Source: Saccharum officinarum
Lineage: Eukaryota; Streptophyta; Magnoliopsida; Poales; Poaceae
Reading direction: 5' to 3'
Assembly (NCBI GenBank): GCA_020631735.1
Contig: CM036191.1
Coordinates: 40,903,335-40,967,334, forward strand
DNA length: 64,000 nt
The notes beneath the pieces were generated by a model. That model was not told where the DNA came from. It saw only the letters and a list, made by a program, of their open reading frames with translations, and did not search any database. This document shows, one piece after another, positions 33,621-45,775 of this stretch; within the stretch, counting starts at the first letter, position 1; each line of letters opens with the position of its first letter. Made by a program: the position numbers and the translations under genes.

Positions 33621-34133
33621 TAGACTAGAGATGTCCGCGGATCAGGTTCGGGTCGGATACCCGCGGGTTTCGGGTCCTGTGGTTTCGGGTTTGAGGATGG
33701 TTTCTCACCCACGGTTTTCGGTTTCGGTTTCGGGTTTGGTATCGGGTTTAGTTTCGGGTTTGGTTTTTCACCCGTGGATATCCCATGGATATCCGAAATA
33801 AATCATTTGGAATTAAAACTCATGTTTTATAATATGCTAATAATAACTTGTTTACTTAGATTATTAAATCTATTCAAAATTGACTCATGAAAATATTTAT
33901 TATTTATTGCCTCTTATTTATACATGTGAATATGTGTATATTTATCCACGGGTTTCGGGTATCCATTCGGGTATCGGGTATCCATTCGGGTTTCGGGTAT
34001 CCGCGGGTTTGGTTTTGGTGATGGATTTCCACCCGAATCGGTTTTCGGTTCGGGTTCGGGTTTCGATTTCAGGTTTCGGTATTGGGTGCACGGAGACTCC
34101 ACCCGATCCGAACCCGACCCGTTGCCATCCTTA
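33621..34133. mobile_element. Non-autonomous hAT element with CGGGTTTCGGGT repeats
   Basis: Perfect 8-bp duplications GTTGCATG at 33613-33620 and 34134-34141. The ends are imperfect inverted repeats (TAGAGATGTCCGCGG... and, from the right, TAAGGATGGCAACGGG). The inside is a low-complexity run of CGGGTTTCGGGTATCC words around an AT-rich core. No transposase. Confidence 0.8.
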
Positions 34134-34141
34134 GTTGCATG

Positions 34142-34469
34142 TTAGCGTGAGGACTTGGGTTGGAAAATAACAGCTTGGATCAGAAAACTAACTGGTTACA
34201 AATCAGGGTAGTAAATATATTTTTTGGGAAATAATAGTTTGGTTCAGAAAATTGGTTGCATATTGCCAGTTTACTTTGCTTTTGTAGCACAAGGCGGACC
34301 TGTGGCTGAATTATAGGGATGGCGTTAGGGACAGGCGGTTTTATCAGGTTCTGAACGTTGAGCTTTATCAGGTGCTACCGTTCTGCTGAGATATACACTG
34401 GTCGCTTTCGTTGTCGCCACTCCACGCTCATTCACTAGCGCTTGGTCAAAGAAATCGGTGCTGTCTACG
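34142..34469. other. No gene seen; short local duplication
   Basis: AATA(A)CAGCTTGGATCAGAAAA near 34170 is echoed by AATAATAGTTTGGTTCAGAAAA near 34232. Nothing else was recognised. Confidence 0.35.
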
Positions 34470-34955
34470 CTCAAGTCCTCGTTAGTTACCTTCCTTCTAT
34501 AGTGTTTTCTACTAGAAAATAGAACATAGAGATCAGTAATGCTAGTGATCTTCTTGGACACTAAAAAGCTGATCTCCAGCTGTGATTTCGTTAAAATAAT
34601 CATGGTTATTGAAAGTAGGAAAAAAAGATCTAGTAAGTAATCACATATAGTTGCACCACCCTCTATTTTGCTCTAGCTTCGCCACTGAACTAACTGATGT
34701 TGCACAACCTTTGCGGCACGTGACCAAGAAGCTAGCCAAGGAAATCCGTGTAGTGGACCTCCCAAAAAAAAATCCGTGTAGTCAAGCCTCAAATGCCTCG
34801 TTAGTGATATTTCTTCTGTAGTGTTTTCTACTGAAAAATAGAACATAGAGATCAGTGATGTTAGTGATCTACTTGGGCACTAAACGTCTGATCTCGAGCA
34901 TTGTTCTTGTTGAAATATTCATGATTATTGAAAGTGGAAAAACAAAAGATCTCCA
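34470..34955. repeat. Diverged tandem duplication, about 320-bp spacing
   Basis: The block 34470-34630 (TAGTGTTTTCTACTAGAAAA, AACATAGAGATCAGT, TGATCT.CTTGG.CACTAAA, TTATTGAAAGT) recurs at 34790-34955 in the same order with scattered changes. Confidence 0.7.
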
Positions 34956-35314
34956 CTATGTAATTGGTGGCCAAACAGCATGGAACAAAATATTTTTAAC
35001 GAGCTATGAGCCCAAGGAATCTTAGTTAACTTCTGCAGTTTTTCCCTGCTAGGCTACTTCTAACTAACAATTCAAAGTTAATCTATTGAGTTTGTATTCA
35101 GTTCAAAGTGATTGTTTTTTTAGGAAAACAGGAGGAGGAGCACCCCTACTGGTAATTTATTAAAAGCAAGTAACGACGATTACAATAAAACTAAGAGAAA
35201 CTGGAGAGGGTGGAAGGGAGTTCAAAGTGGTTGTTCGTAATTAATTTGTTCAGTTGAAGCAACTGTCAACAGCAAAGATGCCATTTGCAACGATGAATGC
35301 ACTCATTACCTATT
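34956..35314. other. No gene seen; possible LINE 3' end
   Basis: A T-run at about 35128 followed by AGGAAAACAGGAGGAGGAGC and TTTATTAAAAGC resembles the poly-A end of a minus-strand LINE, but no coding remnant follows. Confidence 0.3.
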
Positions 35315-35610
35315 AGGAGGTAATAGCTTAAACTAATCCAACAGACCACGGCAAAATAAAATGATTTGCCAAACAATTGCAAAATAAAACGATTTGCCAA
35401 ATCCAATGGATCATACATGCATCAAATAGATCTAGAAAAAAGATTTCGTATCCAAAACTTTGCTTATTTATCCTATTTTACAAAATAAACAATTAAATAA
35501 ATATATTTTTCACGTATTACCTCCTACTAGTATGAGGTAATAGGTGATCCTAACCATACGATCTACCTAAATGGACAGCTCACTGTCAGTTGGGGTACCA
35601 TAGCAAAGCT
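35315..35610 (-). repeat. AT-rich dispersed repeat (inverted partner of 20880)
   Basis: The reverse complement matches 20880-21130. Edges carry TATTACCTCCTA/TAGGAGGTAATA words that could be inverted ends, but termini and TSD were not fixed. Confidence 0.5.
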
Positions 35611-36248
35611 CATGTATGTTTACTAACTGCATTTAGAAAGTAATAATGAGTGCTTTTGCTTCTTAGTGCTGCAGTTAGCCTTAGAAAAGATGGTTCCAAC
35701 CAAATATTCACCCTAACGCTAGTGTCAAATTTGTTATCTTCCATTATCCATGTATAATATAATGAAGATATTAGATTAATATATATCTCTCTTTATCTCC
35801 CGTGACGCAATTTAGGATGAGATTGAGACGATTCTTTGAACCAAAACATATTAGATTAATATATCTCTCTATTTATCTCCCGTGACGCAATTTAGGATGT
35901 GATTGAGACGATTCTTTGAACCAAACACCTTGCAAACGCATCAACAGCGCAGCGGTAGGTCCTTTGTTGGGTACGGAAAAAAGGCCCTCGTTGTGTAACT
36001 ATGTCCAAACATCTACTTGCTGCTGGTGTGCCTGGAGACAATCAGAAACCTGGACAGCCATCTTCCACAGCCTTTTCTCCATTCCCAACAATTAATTAGA
36101 CAAAAAGAAATAGATCCACAGAAATATTTATTAAAGCCAAAAAAGATGAACTCGAATCTCCTATACATTATGCAAACACTATTACTACGGTTCAATTGTA
36201 ACAGTGAGGCTCAACCGCAAAAACAAAACAGAGTGCCCAAAACATGCC
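35611..36248. other. 3' flank of split F-box gene, with 80-bp tandem duplication
   Basis: 35620-35790 matches 20690-20830. An 80-bp unit is doubled at 35770-35849 and 35850-35929 (ATTAGATTAATATAT..., CGTGACGCAATTTAGGATG). 36165-36245 is the probable 3' UTR, shared with the deleted paralog at 28560. Confidence 0.5.
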
Positions 36249-36415
36249 TTAAAAGTGCTTCATCTTCGAGATGTAAGTTGATGAGCTATCCATCTCGTAT
36301 GGCCAACAGTAACGTCCATGCTGGTAGCTGATGTGCCTGACACGTGGATGCGAACTGCCGCTCTCGATGTCGACAAGGAGCTCTTGGTCCGACCATTTGG
36401 CGATTACACACCTGC
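36249..36415 (-). pseudogene. Split F-box gene, 3' part
   Basis: The minus strand from 36415 down to the stop at 36249-36251 encodes CVIAKWSDQELLVDIESGSS and ends CWPYEMDSSSTYISKMKHF. This is the missing C-terminus of the gene whose 5' part is 58288-59447. The hAT terminus CAGGGC starts at 36416. Dropping one copy of the CACCTGC duplication leaves 160 nt, which joins the 1160 nt of the 5' part in frame at a cysteine codon. The same C-terminus occurs in the 13.2-kb and 20.0-kb paralogs. An open frame over this part extends into the hAT end (to 36503), but those extra residues are transposon sequence. Confidence 0.8.
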
Positions 36416-36958
36416 CAGGGCCGTACCTGGAGGTGTGCAGGGTGAGCGACCGCGCAGGGCCTCCAAATACCATAGGCCTCCAAATATACAGTTGATTACC
36501 CATATACCTATATAGTTAAGCAGCAAGCAAAGTAGCCTTTGGCCCAATAACAACGTCGTCATCACCCATTAGCAAGCCAAGCCCAATAGAAAATGATTCC
36601 TGGTCGCCGGTGTCGTTTTGTCTCCCGTGCGTCGTTCCCAATTCCTACCTGTACGTCTCGATCTCCTATTCTTCTATCGCCCTGGCGGCTGGCTTGAGCC
36701 TGATGCCCTATCGGCCGCCGCTGCGTATCGTGATCGCCGTGACGAACTGACCTGACCGCTGACGGCGACGAGGCACCCGGCGATGCGAGACACTGAGGCT
36801 GAGGCCTAAAGGTAAACTAATCATTCATATTTTTTTCCAATTCAATATTCATTCACAATCACAGCAAACTATAGCGAGTAATTGGTAGATCTCTAAATTT
36901 TGTTCTTTTGATCCGTTCATCTAGACGCCTACTGCAATAGTGTCCAAATATTGAAGCC

Positions 36959-38696
36959 ATGTCTTCTGCAAATCGGTCTAGAAAATTTGAATCGGGTTGG
37001 GAAAAGCGTAAGAAAAAACAAGGAATAGAGGCTTTAGTCCAATCCAGAAAGGAGCTATGGATAGGTTTGTTACAAAACCTACACAAGGGTCATTTGATAA
37101 TCCGACACCTGATCATGGGCAAGCAGTTGACAATAATATTGATAATGATCCTATAAATCCTTCAGAAAATAATGTTGAAGTTCAGAAAGCTCTTCCTGAC
37201 AACACAAATACAAATACTAAGATGCACAATAGTAGTGATGACTTGAATCCTTCTCCGGATGCTAGTGATTCTTTTCAGCCTGATATATTTGATCCAAGAT
37301 ATTGGGATTCACTTGATCGTAAACAAGTTGACATTTTAGCAGAAAAGGGCCCTAAAAGAGACTTATCAATTCAGAAGGGTCCTAAGGATAGGTCTGCACT
37401 ATTTTATACTAGGATTCTATCAAATGGAGAAGGCTGTGACAGGGATTGGCTTGTCTATTCTAAGGAACTTGATAGAGTATTTTGCTTCAGCTGTAAATTA
37501 TTTACAAAAGGGCATCGAAAAGGTCAGTTGGCAAATGAGGGTTATAATGACTGGGCACATCTTGGGAATAGACTCAAAGAGCATGAGACAGGTGCAGATC
37601 ATGTTTTGAGCATGACAGCTTGGTATGAATTGCGTAATAGATTGCAAACTGATCAAACTATTGATAAAGCTGCTCAACAACAACTTGAGAAAGAAAAGGA
37701 CCACTGGAGGAAAGTTTTATTTAGAATTGTTGGCATAGTAAAATTTCTTGCCAAGCATAATCTTGCATTTTGTGGAAGTAACAACAAACTATATGATGAT
37801 AGTAATGGGAATTTCTTGGGCTTAGTAGAGATGTTGGCTGAATTTGACCCAGTTATTCAAGAGCATGTTCGTCGTATTACGAATGAAGAAACTCATGTTC
37901 ATTATCTTGGTCCTAGGATTCAAAATGAGTTGGTACACTTACTTGCTTCTGCTATTAAGTCTGAAATTATTAAGAAAATAAAGAGTGCAAAGTATTTCTC
38001 TGTCATACTTGATTGTACCCCTGATGCAAGTCACCAAGAACAAATGTCTTTAATTATAAGATATGTGGACTCATCATCAGGTCATGTTTCCGTTGAAGAA
38101 TCCTTTCTAGGATTTTTAGAAGTAAATGACACGACAGGACAAGGACTTTTTGATGTGCTAGAGAATGAGCTAAAGTGTCTTGATCTTGACATAGATGATG
38201 TGAGAGGACAAGGCTATGATAATGGGTCAAATATGAAAGGGAAACATCAAGGTGTACAAAAGAAACTTTTGGATGTAAATCCTAGAGCTTTCTATTCCGC
38301 TTGTGGTTGTCATAGCCTTAATTTAACACTTTGTGATATGGCTACCAAGACTTGTGCCAAAGCTAAAGATTTCTTTGGAATCATCCAACATATCTACACA
38401 ACGTTTCCTAACTCTACTAAAAAATGGCAGATTCTAAAAGATAACATAACTGAATTGACTCTCAAGTCAGTTTCAGCTACACGATGGGAGAGTTGTGTTG
38501 ACAGTGTTAAAGCCATCAGATTTCAATGTGCAGAAATTCGGGAGGCTCTACTTCAGGTACCCAACATTTTCATATTGATAATGAATTAATGATGTAATTT
38601 TGTTGGTTATCTCATATATTAACAAATATTTTCCTTCTTTTAATTTTTAGGTATCTGATATTGATAATGATTTGGCAAAAAGCAGTGAGGCTAAAG
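36959..38696 (+). pseudogene. hAT transposase, 5' part (MYM-type zinc-finger protein 1 group)
   Basis: The family start is probably 36959 (MSSANRSRKFESGWEKRKKK). A one-base deletion near 37050 shifts the frame just before MDRFVTKP at 37057, from which 500 codons are open. In that frame: TTF-type zinc finger at residues about 115-185 (CFSCKLF, H176 and H182 region), a helical domain, first catalytic Asp in FSVILDCTPD (D319), second in GQGYDNGSN (D388), and CGCHSLNL (416-423). Exon 1 ends at 38556 (CAG|GTACCC). A 94-bp intron ends TTTTTAG at 38650. Exon 2 starts VSDIDNDLAKSSEAKG and is cut at 38696-38701 by the LTR element. The catalytic Glu and dimerisation domain are on the far side, at 57276-58138. 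Confidence 0.85.
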
Positions 38697-38701
38697 GTCT
38701 G

Positions 38702-41624
38702 TGTAACACCCTAAATTTTGCTTTGTTTTAAAATAGCTAAATATGATTTAATTATGTATGTATGAGTGCATTTCACATATAGGAAATAATAATTTTTGTG
38801 AAATTAAAATTAATCATAAGGTTAGCAACACGTTGATGCACTCATAACATTTTATTTTTGTGATGATTGGTTTTGATCCACAGTTCAAAAGAGATTCAAA
38901 AACCTTTTGAAAATGGATTTGGAAAATCAATTTGAAAAAAAAACTTCATTTTCCCACTCCCGAACTCACCTTCGGCCTGCTGGGCCGGTCAGCCGCCGGC
39001 CCGCTTGCCTTTTTCCCCTGGCCCGCACGCCCTTTTCTTCCCCTCCCTCCTCACTCCTTGCTGGGCCGGCCCAATCGGCGAACGGCAGCCGCTGCTGCAC
39101 CTCCTTCCCCCCTGCCGCTGACAGCCAGGTCCACCTGTCGGCGCCCCCTTCTTCCCCAACTCCCTCCTCCGCTCGCGGTTGCTCGGTCATGGGCAACCGA
39201 CCCGCCCACGCCCACGCTCCAGATCGTGGGAGCGTTCCCTGCGCCCCGGCCTCCATAAAGAGGAGACCCGCACCCGATGCTACTCCCCCGCTGCCCCTCC
39301 CTGTTCCATTTTCGCTCTCGGAACCGCACTCACCGTGTGACTGCGACCCGCCGAGGAGCACGACGTGGACCGCTGCCCTCACTCCTTCTCCGGCTCCATT
39401 CTTGCCGTGGTGAGCTTTGCCTTGATCCTCTCATTCTTTCCGTGCTTTCAATTGAGCGAATCATGGTCGTAGGGCCCTAACTAGCCACTCCGGCGAGCCC
39501 TCTTCCGCTGCCGGCCATGGCGACCCTGCGCGAGACATCCTTCGCCCGCGAGATGTGCCCCGCCGAGTTCGCCTCTGTCTCCCCTTCACTCCCAGGCCAG
39601 AAGATTTGGAAACTATGGACCGTAGCGCCCGATTGGGCAACTCCGGCGAGACCTCACCGTCATCCATGGCGGCGCCACCGCGGTCGTCTCCCCCTCCGGT
39701 GGCCCGCGCCCCTTGACTCCCCCTCCCATCTAATCTCTACCGCACATCGCGAGATCAACAGCTCAGAAAGGCCGATACCCCTTCGTGGGGATATTTGCTA
39801 AAGAGACCCCCACCTCTCTCGTATTTGAACCCGCAGTCCTCGGCTATTTGGATAAATCTGAGTTTTGATTTATTTTAAATCCGAAAATAGTTTGATCTAT
39901 TTACAGAATTGCCACTTCAGTAAAACGCTTATAAAATCATCGTTTTAGCTCCAATTCGATCCGTTCAACTTGCGTTAGTTTCATAATTTCGTAATCTACG
40001 CATTAGTGCTACTGTTAGACCAGTTAGAAGCTTTTGAATTTCTCGATTAAGTCTAGTTTGTTAGCTAGCTTTTGGAACCTTAAATAGCTCGTAACTTTCG
40101 TGTTATAGCTCCGAATTTTGTGAACTTCGCGTTGATGTGATCGTAGCGAGACGTAGAATATTTTTGTAAACATTTTATCTTGTGTTGATACTACTGGTGT
40201 ACTATTCTAATTATAGGTTTGTTTGCTATGCATGAATGCTCCTAAAATGTGTATGTTGCCGTGTTGGTCGAGTTCAGACGGTGAAGAGTACGTTGGGAAC
40301 CAGGAGTACTTCGAAGACCAGTAGGACCAGCAGGAGTTTGTTAACCAAGACAAATATAGCATGGGCCTACCTTGATTCCTATTCATTATATAATCTACTC
40401 ATTATGCATGTGTCTAATATTACTCGACTATAAGGACATCCTAGCCATTGATGACTTATACCTCGATGCCTATGGGTTTTATTGCATATGGGTAGAATGC
40501 TAGTGCTCTATTCAAACATGATCAATACTATGATTAATGGAACAAACGGATAAACATGATGGTAATAATTGAATTATGGGGTGATGGTGCAAATGATGTC
40601 GATCATGTTGCCCTAAACCTTCCGTAAGGACTTATCTGTAGGGCAAAAGCTGGGACATACAGTGCAACCGTGAGAGTTATATGGCTCTGACTTTAGCTCA
40701 GTAATAGGATCTTTTCTAGCTTGTTAGAGGTTACCCGAAAGGGCGCAAGAGGGGCTTGCCACTTTAGGTATAGAACTGCCTCTGTTCTTATGTGTATAGC
40801 CTGCGGGAATTGTGCTACAGAAAGGGGGTTCTCTATATCTGTCTGCCGAGGAAACCTCGCGGCCCTAACTTGTTAGACAAGACCTATGGAAGGCTTCATA
40901 GTGTACCCTGCCTGCTCACCTTGGAAGTGTTATGGGAGTAATTAACCCGGGCATATGGGTAACACGACTCACGGATAAAGATGCACAACCTCTACAGAGT
41001 GTTAAAACTGTTATAACAGTCGTGCTCACGGTCACGAGCGGCCCGGAAAACTCACAGAATAAATGGTTACTTATGATGATGTTGTTCATGATGAACTATG
41101 ATGGTATTATGATGTTGATGACGATGATGATGATATAATGTTGATCAATTACTCTATTTAATTCTAGTATATGATCATGTGGGTTAATTTGGGAGCCTAA
41201 GCATAAGTTGATGTTAACTAATGATAAAATGTTGACTTACTAAAATGCTAAATGCAGTAAACCGTGTCTGCATTTTGAGCCTCATGTATCCCCATGTTAT
41301 GCTTGTGGAGTACGAAATGTACTCACGCTTGTTTATTTTTTAATACTTTGGGAAAATCCCGGATGGGTACCAGACCGCTAGAGATTGGAGCAGATAGGCT
41401 TATGATCAACCAGTCAGTTGTCCCTATGGAGTGGAGTCTTCACCTGAAGACCGGAGTTGTCTTTCCGCTGTTTGCTATCTAAGGTTATATCTTTTATAAT
41501 AAGTACGTTATATATTAAGCATTGTCATTTGATATTACCCTTATTTGTAGCTATATGTGAGATTTGACTTCCTGGGCTCACATATGGTGTGTATCTGGTT
41601 TTGTTCTTAAAACTGGGTGTGACA
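38702..41624 (+). repeat. 5' LTR of the outer element
   Basis: 2,923 bp from TGTAACACCCTAAATTTTGC to CTGGGTGTGACA. GC-rich U3-like zone at 38960-39720; core-promoter candidate CCATAAAGAGG near 39250; exon-like block 40278-40349; conserved zone 40620-41050. It differs from the 3' LTR at several dozen places by eye, with small indels, so it is older than the nested pair. The GC-rich open frames at 38907-39480 are not genes. Confidence 0.92.
40278..40349 (+). other. Exon-like acidic block inside the LTR
   Basis: DGEEYVGNQEYFEDQ, a TAG stop, then DQQEFVNQ. The 3' LTR copy (about 55925-55996) has a TAG one codon earlier, where this copy has CAG, and CTG where this copy has TAG. Each copy therefore gained its stop independently after insertion. 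Confidence 0.4.
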
Positions 41625-41627
41625 TAG

Positions 41628-41639
41628 TAGTATCAGAGT
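41628..41639 (+). other. Primer-binding site of the outer element
   Basis: TAGTATCAGAGT, two mismatches from TGGTATCAGAGC, the complement of the initiator tRNA-Met 3' end. It lies three bases after the 5' LTR, the normal position. Confidence 0.75.
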
Positions 41640-41666
41640 AATGCTGACTGTAGGACACAAGCCTAG

Positions 41667-44600
41667 TGTCACACCCGGTTTTAAGGACAAAACCAGACAT
41701 ACACCATATGTGAAATAAAGAAGACAAATCTCACATATAGCCACAGATAAGTGGAATATCAAAAGACAAATGCTTAATATACATAACACAATAGTATAAA
41801 AATATACCTTAAAGAGCAACACAGCGGAAAGACAACTCCGAACACCGGGTGCAACCTTCACTCTAGGATCAAACTAACTGGTTGATCACAAGCCTAACAA
41901 ATCCAGAATCTAACAGTCTGGTACCCTTCCTGAGATGTGGGAAATAGCAAGAGTGAGTCCATGTCGAACTCAGCAAATATATCATAGGGTTCATGAGGCT
42001 CAAAAGGTTTGACACAGGTTTACTGCAATAGCTTTTAGTGAGTCATCTCTTTAACAATTGAGTAGCAACAAGTTTACCAAAATCCCAAATAACCTCATGA
42101 TCATGTAAACAAGATTAATGTATAGCAAGAAACAATAATCATTAGTGAGCATCAATATCATCAGTATTATCATTATCATCAGTGTTCATCATTTATTCTG
42201 TAAGGGTCCAAGGCCACTCGTGACCGTGAGCACGGCTGTTATAACAGTTTTACACTCTGCAGAGGTTGTACACTTTCACTGTGAGTCGTGATTTACCCTT
42301 TCGCCCGAGGTAGCTAATCTCTTGACCCACTTCCAAGGAAGGTCGGCAGGGTTCACTATGAAGTCTTTCAAAGGTTCGTCTAACAAGTTAGGGCCATTAG
42401 ATTCACTCGGCAAACAGATGTAGAGCCCCCCTTCCAAATGGCACAATAACGCGCAGCCTATACACATAAGGACAGAGGCCGCACTATACCCGATTCGTCA
42501 AGCCGTTCTTACGCCATGAAGGAATACCTCTAACAAGCTAGAAAAGGTCCTCATACTTGACTAAAGCCAGAGCCATATAGCCCCCACAGTTGTACTGTAA
42601 GTCCCGGATGTTCGCTTACAGAAAAGTCCTTAGGGAGAGAAACTAGAGCACCAAAAATACCCCATGCTCTAGCCCTCTTGAGCCATATTGCTTTAAAGCA
42701 TCATTTAAACGTTTATTGCATATATCATTAGTCAAGTTACAGATCATGGTTATTTATCTTGAGCACTAGCATAAATACTACCCAATGCAATGTCCCATGG
42801 GTGTCAAGGTACAAGATACAAAAACTAGGATATCCTTAATGGTAACAAGGTAGACACATGCACATGAATTAAGTATATTAAAGATGAATAGGAAACAAGG
42901 ATAATCCCATGCTATACTTGCCTTAAACACCGATCCTTCGGTAAGCTTTAATCTTCAACGTTCTTCTTCTTCTTCTTGATAACCACGTATATCTCACCGA
43001 CTGGACTTGATCAATAAATCACCACACACACATCGAGAAATCATACACGAAGCAAACAATAGATCTATATTAGAACATGACACCAATCATACAAAAATAA
43101 ATAAAAGAGTTTGAAACACAATTCTACGCATCACTACGAACACACAGACGCGAAAAGCACACTAATCAGAGCTACGGTTGAAAAGATACATCTACCGAAA
43201 GATTTGCTCATAGGAGAAAATATAAAACTATTAGCTTCATGAGTTTTAATTATATAATAACATATATAAAATATTTTATAAATACTATATACGGAATTAA
43301 GTCAAATTTAGATTCAAATTATGAAACTAAAGTAAAACAAATCATATTTTATTTACAAAACCCAGTTGCATAATTATTAATCAAGATATGATTTAAACCA
43401 TAAAATTTCAGAATTAGTAATATGGTAAACACTGTCACTAACGCGTAGATCTCGTTGCTATGAATCTAACGCAACTCGAATGAGCTAAAACGGATCTAAA
43501 ACGTAGAAGATATGATTTAAACAAGACTTACTTTATTAAAGTAATAGATTAAATCTCACATCGGAACTTAAAAATAGAAAACCTAACCAACAGTAACACT
43601 AACAGTATAACAAGTTTGTAAAACTCTTCTACACGTTACTACGATCACATAGACATAAAGATCACGAAATTTGGATTTAAAACATACAAATTATGAATTT
43701 TCTAAGATTTCCTATAGATAAATAATTACTTTAATACAAACTTGAAAATAAATTATCTCAAACCTACTGTACATTTCTATAATCATGTAGAGCTCGCAAA
43801 TACGAATCTAACGAAATTTGAATGGATCAAATCGGAGTTAAAACGGATAATTTATAACTAAAATAAACTCAGTGGCAAAACTGTAAATATCAGAAAACGT
43901 ATTTTTCAATTACCGAGACGAATTACGCTTTCAACAGATCAAAATGTATTTTCGGAAGTTACACGATCAAAATACGCTTTACAGAAAAGAAAACGTAAAC
44001 CGGGAATACGCTTTGGACTGCGGGTTAAGAACTTAAAATTTACAGGGTCTCTTTAGCAAATGTTACAGCCGAACGGGTATCTTTGAATATCAGCCGTTGG
44101 ATTCAAAATCAACGATCCAGATTGGATCGGGGAGGAAGCTGGCGGCGCTCTGGCCGGAATCAGGCCCGACGGCGACTCTCCGCGGCGGCGCCATGGCCGG
44201 GATAACCTATCTCGCGCTACGGAGCACGAGCTTACGAACGGAAAACACAGGGAAAGAGAGAATGGCATGGCGAGCTCACCCCGCGCGAAGATGGGACCGG
44301 AGGATGACCGGAAGGCGGCGGCTAGCTCGGCAAGGCGGCGGTGGAGGCGGAGCTTCGACAGTGGCGCGTCGAAATGACTAGAGCGGCTCCAAAAGGATGG
44401 AATGGGGGCGGAATAGTGCGGGGGTCCCGTTTTTATAGCCCGGAGGCGGCCTCAAGAGAGGAAATAGGGAGATTGAGCCGCGGATTCGATCGGTGGAAGA
44501 AGGAAAACGACGGTGTTCATTTTTGGAAAGCGCCGGAGGAAGGAGAAGGAAAGGGGAAGGAGACGCTGACAGGCGGGTCCCACATGTCGGCGACTCGGAG

Positions 44601-45008
44601 AGGGAACGGCCGCGCGCTGGCTTGGCGGGTCGCGGTGGCTGGGCTTGGCCCACGCGGGCGAAGGCGAGCGCTGGTGCGGGAAAGATGGGCCGCGCGCGGG
44701 GAGGGCAGGCCGAGCTGTGGGCTGCGGTAAGAAGCGGCCCGAGAAGAAAAGAAATTCCTTTCCTTTTTCTTTTTCTAATTTTTCAAAGCCAAATTTCAAA
44801 GAATTTTCAAATCCAAATTGAATTTGATTTAAAGCATTCATCTCAAAAATTTAAATGCAACAGCATGAGTGCACAAACATGTTTCTACTCTTACATTTGA
44901 TTTTAAATTTATAAAAATTATTCTTATCCTAAATTTGCATGCCCACAAAAATATATAAAAATCATATTTTTCCTATTTTTCATTTCTTCAAAATTTCAGG
45001 GTGTTACA
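41667..45008 (-). repeat. 3' LTR of the nested element
   Basis: 3,342 bp. On the plus strand it reads TGTCACACCCGG ... CAGGGTGTTACA. A TATA box CTATAAAAACGGGA lies near 44435 (minus). The family's conserved zone is at 42200-42670. Paired GC-rich open frames at 44053-44900 occur on both strands and repeat in the other LTR; they reflect base composition, not genes. Confidence 0.93.
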
Positions 45009-45025
45009 ATTCTACCCCCCTTAAG
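45009..45025 (-). other. Polypurine tract of the nested element
   Basis: The minus strand reads CTTAAGGGGGGTAGAAT directly against the 3' LTR, the plus-strand primer position of an LTR retrotransposon. The outer element has AAGGGGGTAGAAT at 54337-54349. Confidence 0.85.
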
Positions 45026-45775
45026 ATGAATCTCGTCCTGAGATTCGGAAGATGATGACAAAAGAGATAGGGATAGTTCGTCTCTAGATTGTTCTTTACT
45101 TCATCGTGTAGTTCCATCGTCTTGATAAGAATTCCGTCTTACTTTGCATACATGTAACTAATTCCAAGATTTTTGACAAATGCTCCAAACAATACTCTGG
45201 TATCTCCAATCACTAGGCACCTTTCCTATAATATGAATTTTTTTTCCTTAAAATACTTATCTTCCAACAGAGCCTAACGAATCTCTTAGTCAGAAGGAAT
45301 TTCTACTACCAACCTTCAAAACATTAATGATTCTGGTCAAGTTGCTCAAATTTGGAATACGATTCTTAATCCTTGGTGTCACCCGAACCTTCTTAGCATT
45401 ATTCTCCATTGCTAAGGGCATCGGCTGCGACTTTTACTTCTCCAAGTAATAGCACTTTTCCAAGTCCTAATCCATTTCATTCCTACGAGGATATCACAAA
45501 TTCAAGACCAACTTAGCGAAGATGTCCTGTGGATTCTTGTGACCCTCCTATATGTCACTTTCCTTCCAAAAGACGGTACTCCATAGTGGAAAACTCCAGA
45601 TAACAGGTTAGGTAATTCAACCCACACTTCCTTAGTTGACTTACTGAACAAGATACTATATTTTTCTTCTTGCATAAGGACACATCCCACACCTTGATAA
45701 GGTGCATCATTGTAGATATGAAACTCTTGTCTGGATCTGACAAAGCTAATACTTGGGTTTTACTTCAACCTTTTC
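45026..45775 (-). other. Nested element, 3' internal non-coding region
   Basis: It begins next to the polypurine tract with the word CGAATCTCAGGACGAGATTC (minus), which is shared with the outer element near 54310. Short open frames at 45502-45743 have no domain. Confidence 0.5.

Noticed and set aside
38907..39801. GC-rich frames (up to 168 codons), repeated at 54580-55448
   Set aside because: Same explanation for the outer element's LTRs. Frames differ between the two LTRs through indels, so they are not maintained.
44053..44900. Several GC-rich frames on both strands, repeated at 51527-52315
   Set aside because: They lie in the two LTRs of the nested element and exist only because the U3/R zone is GC-rich. 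No domain, and both strands are open at once.
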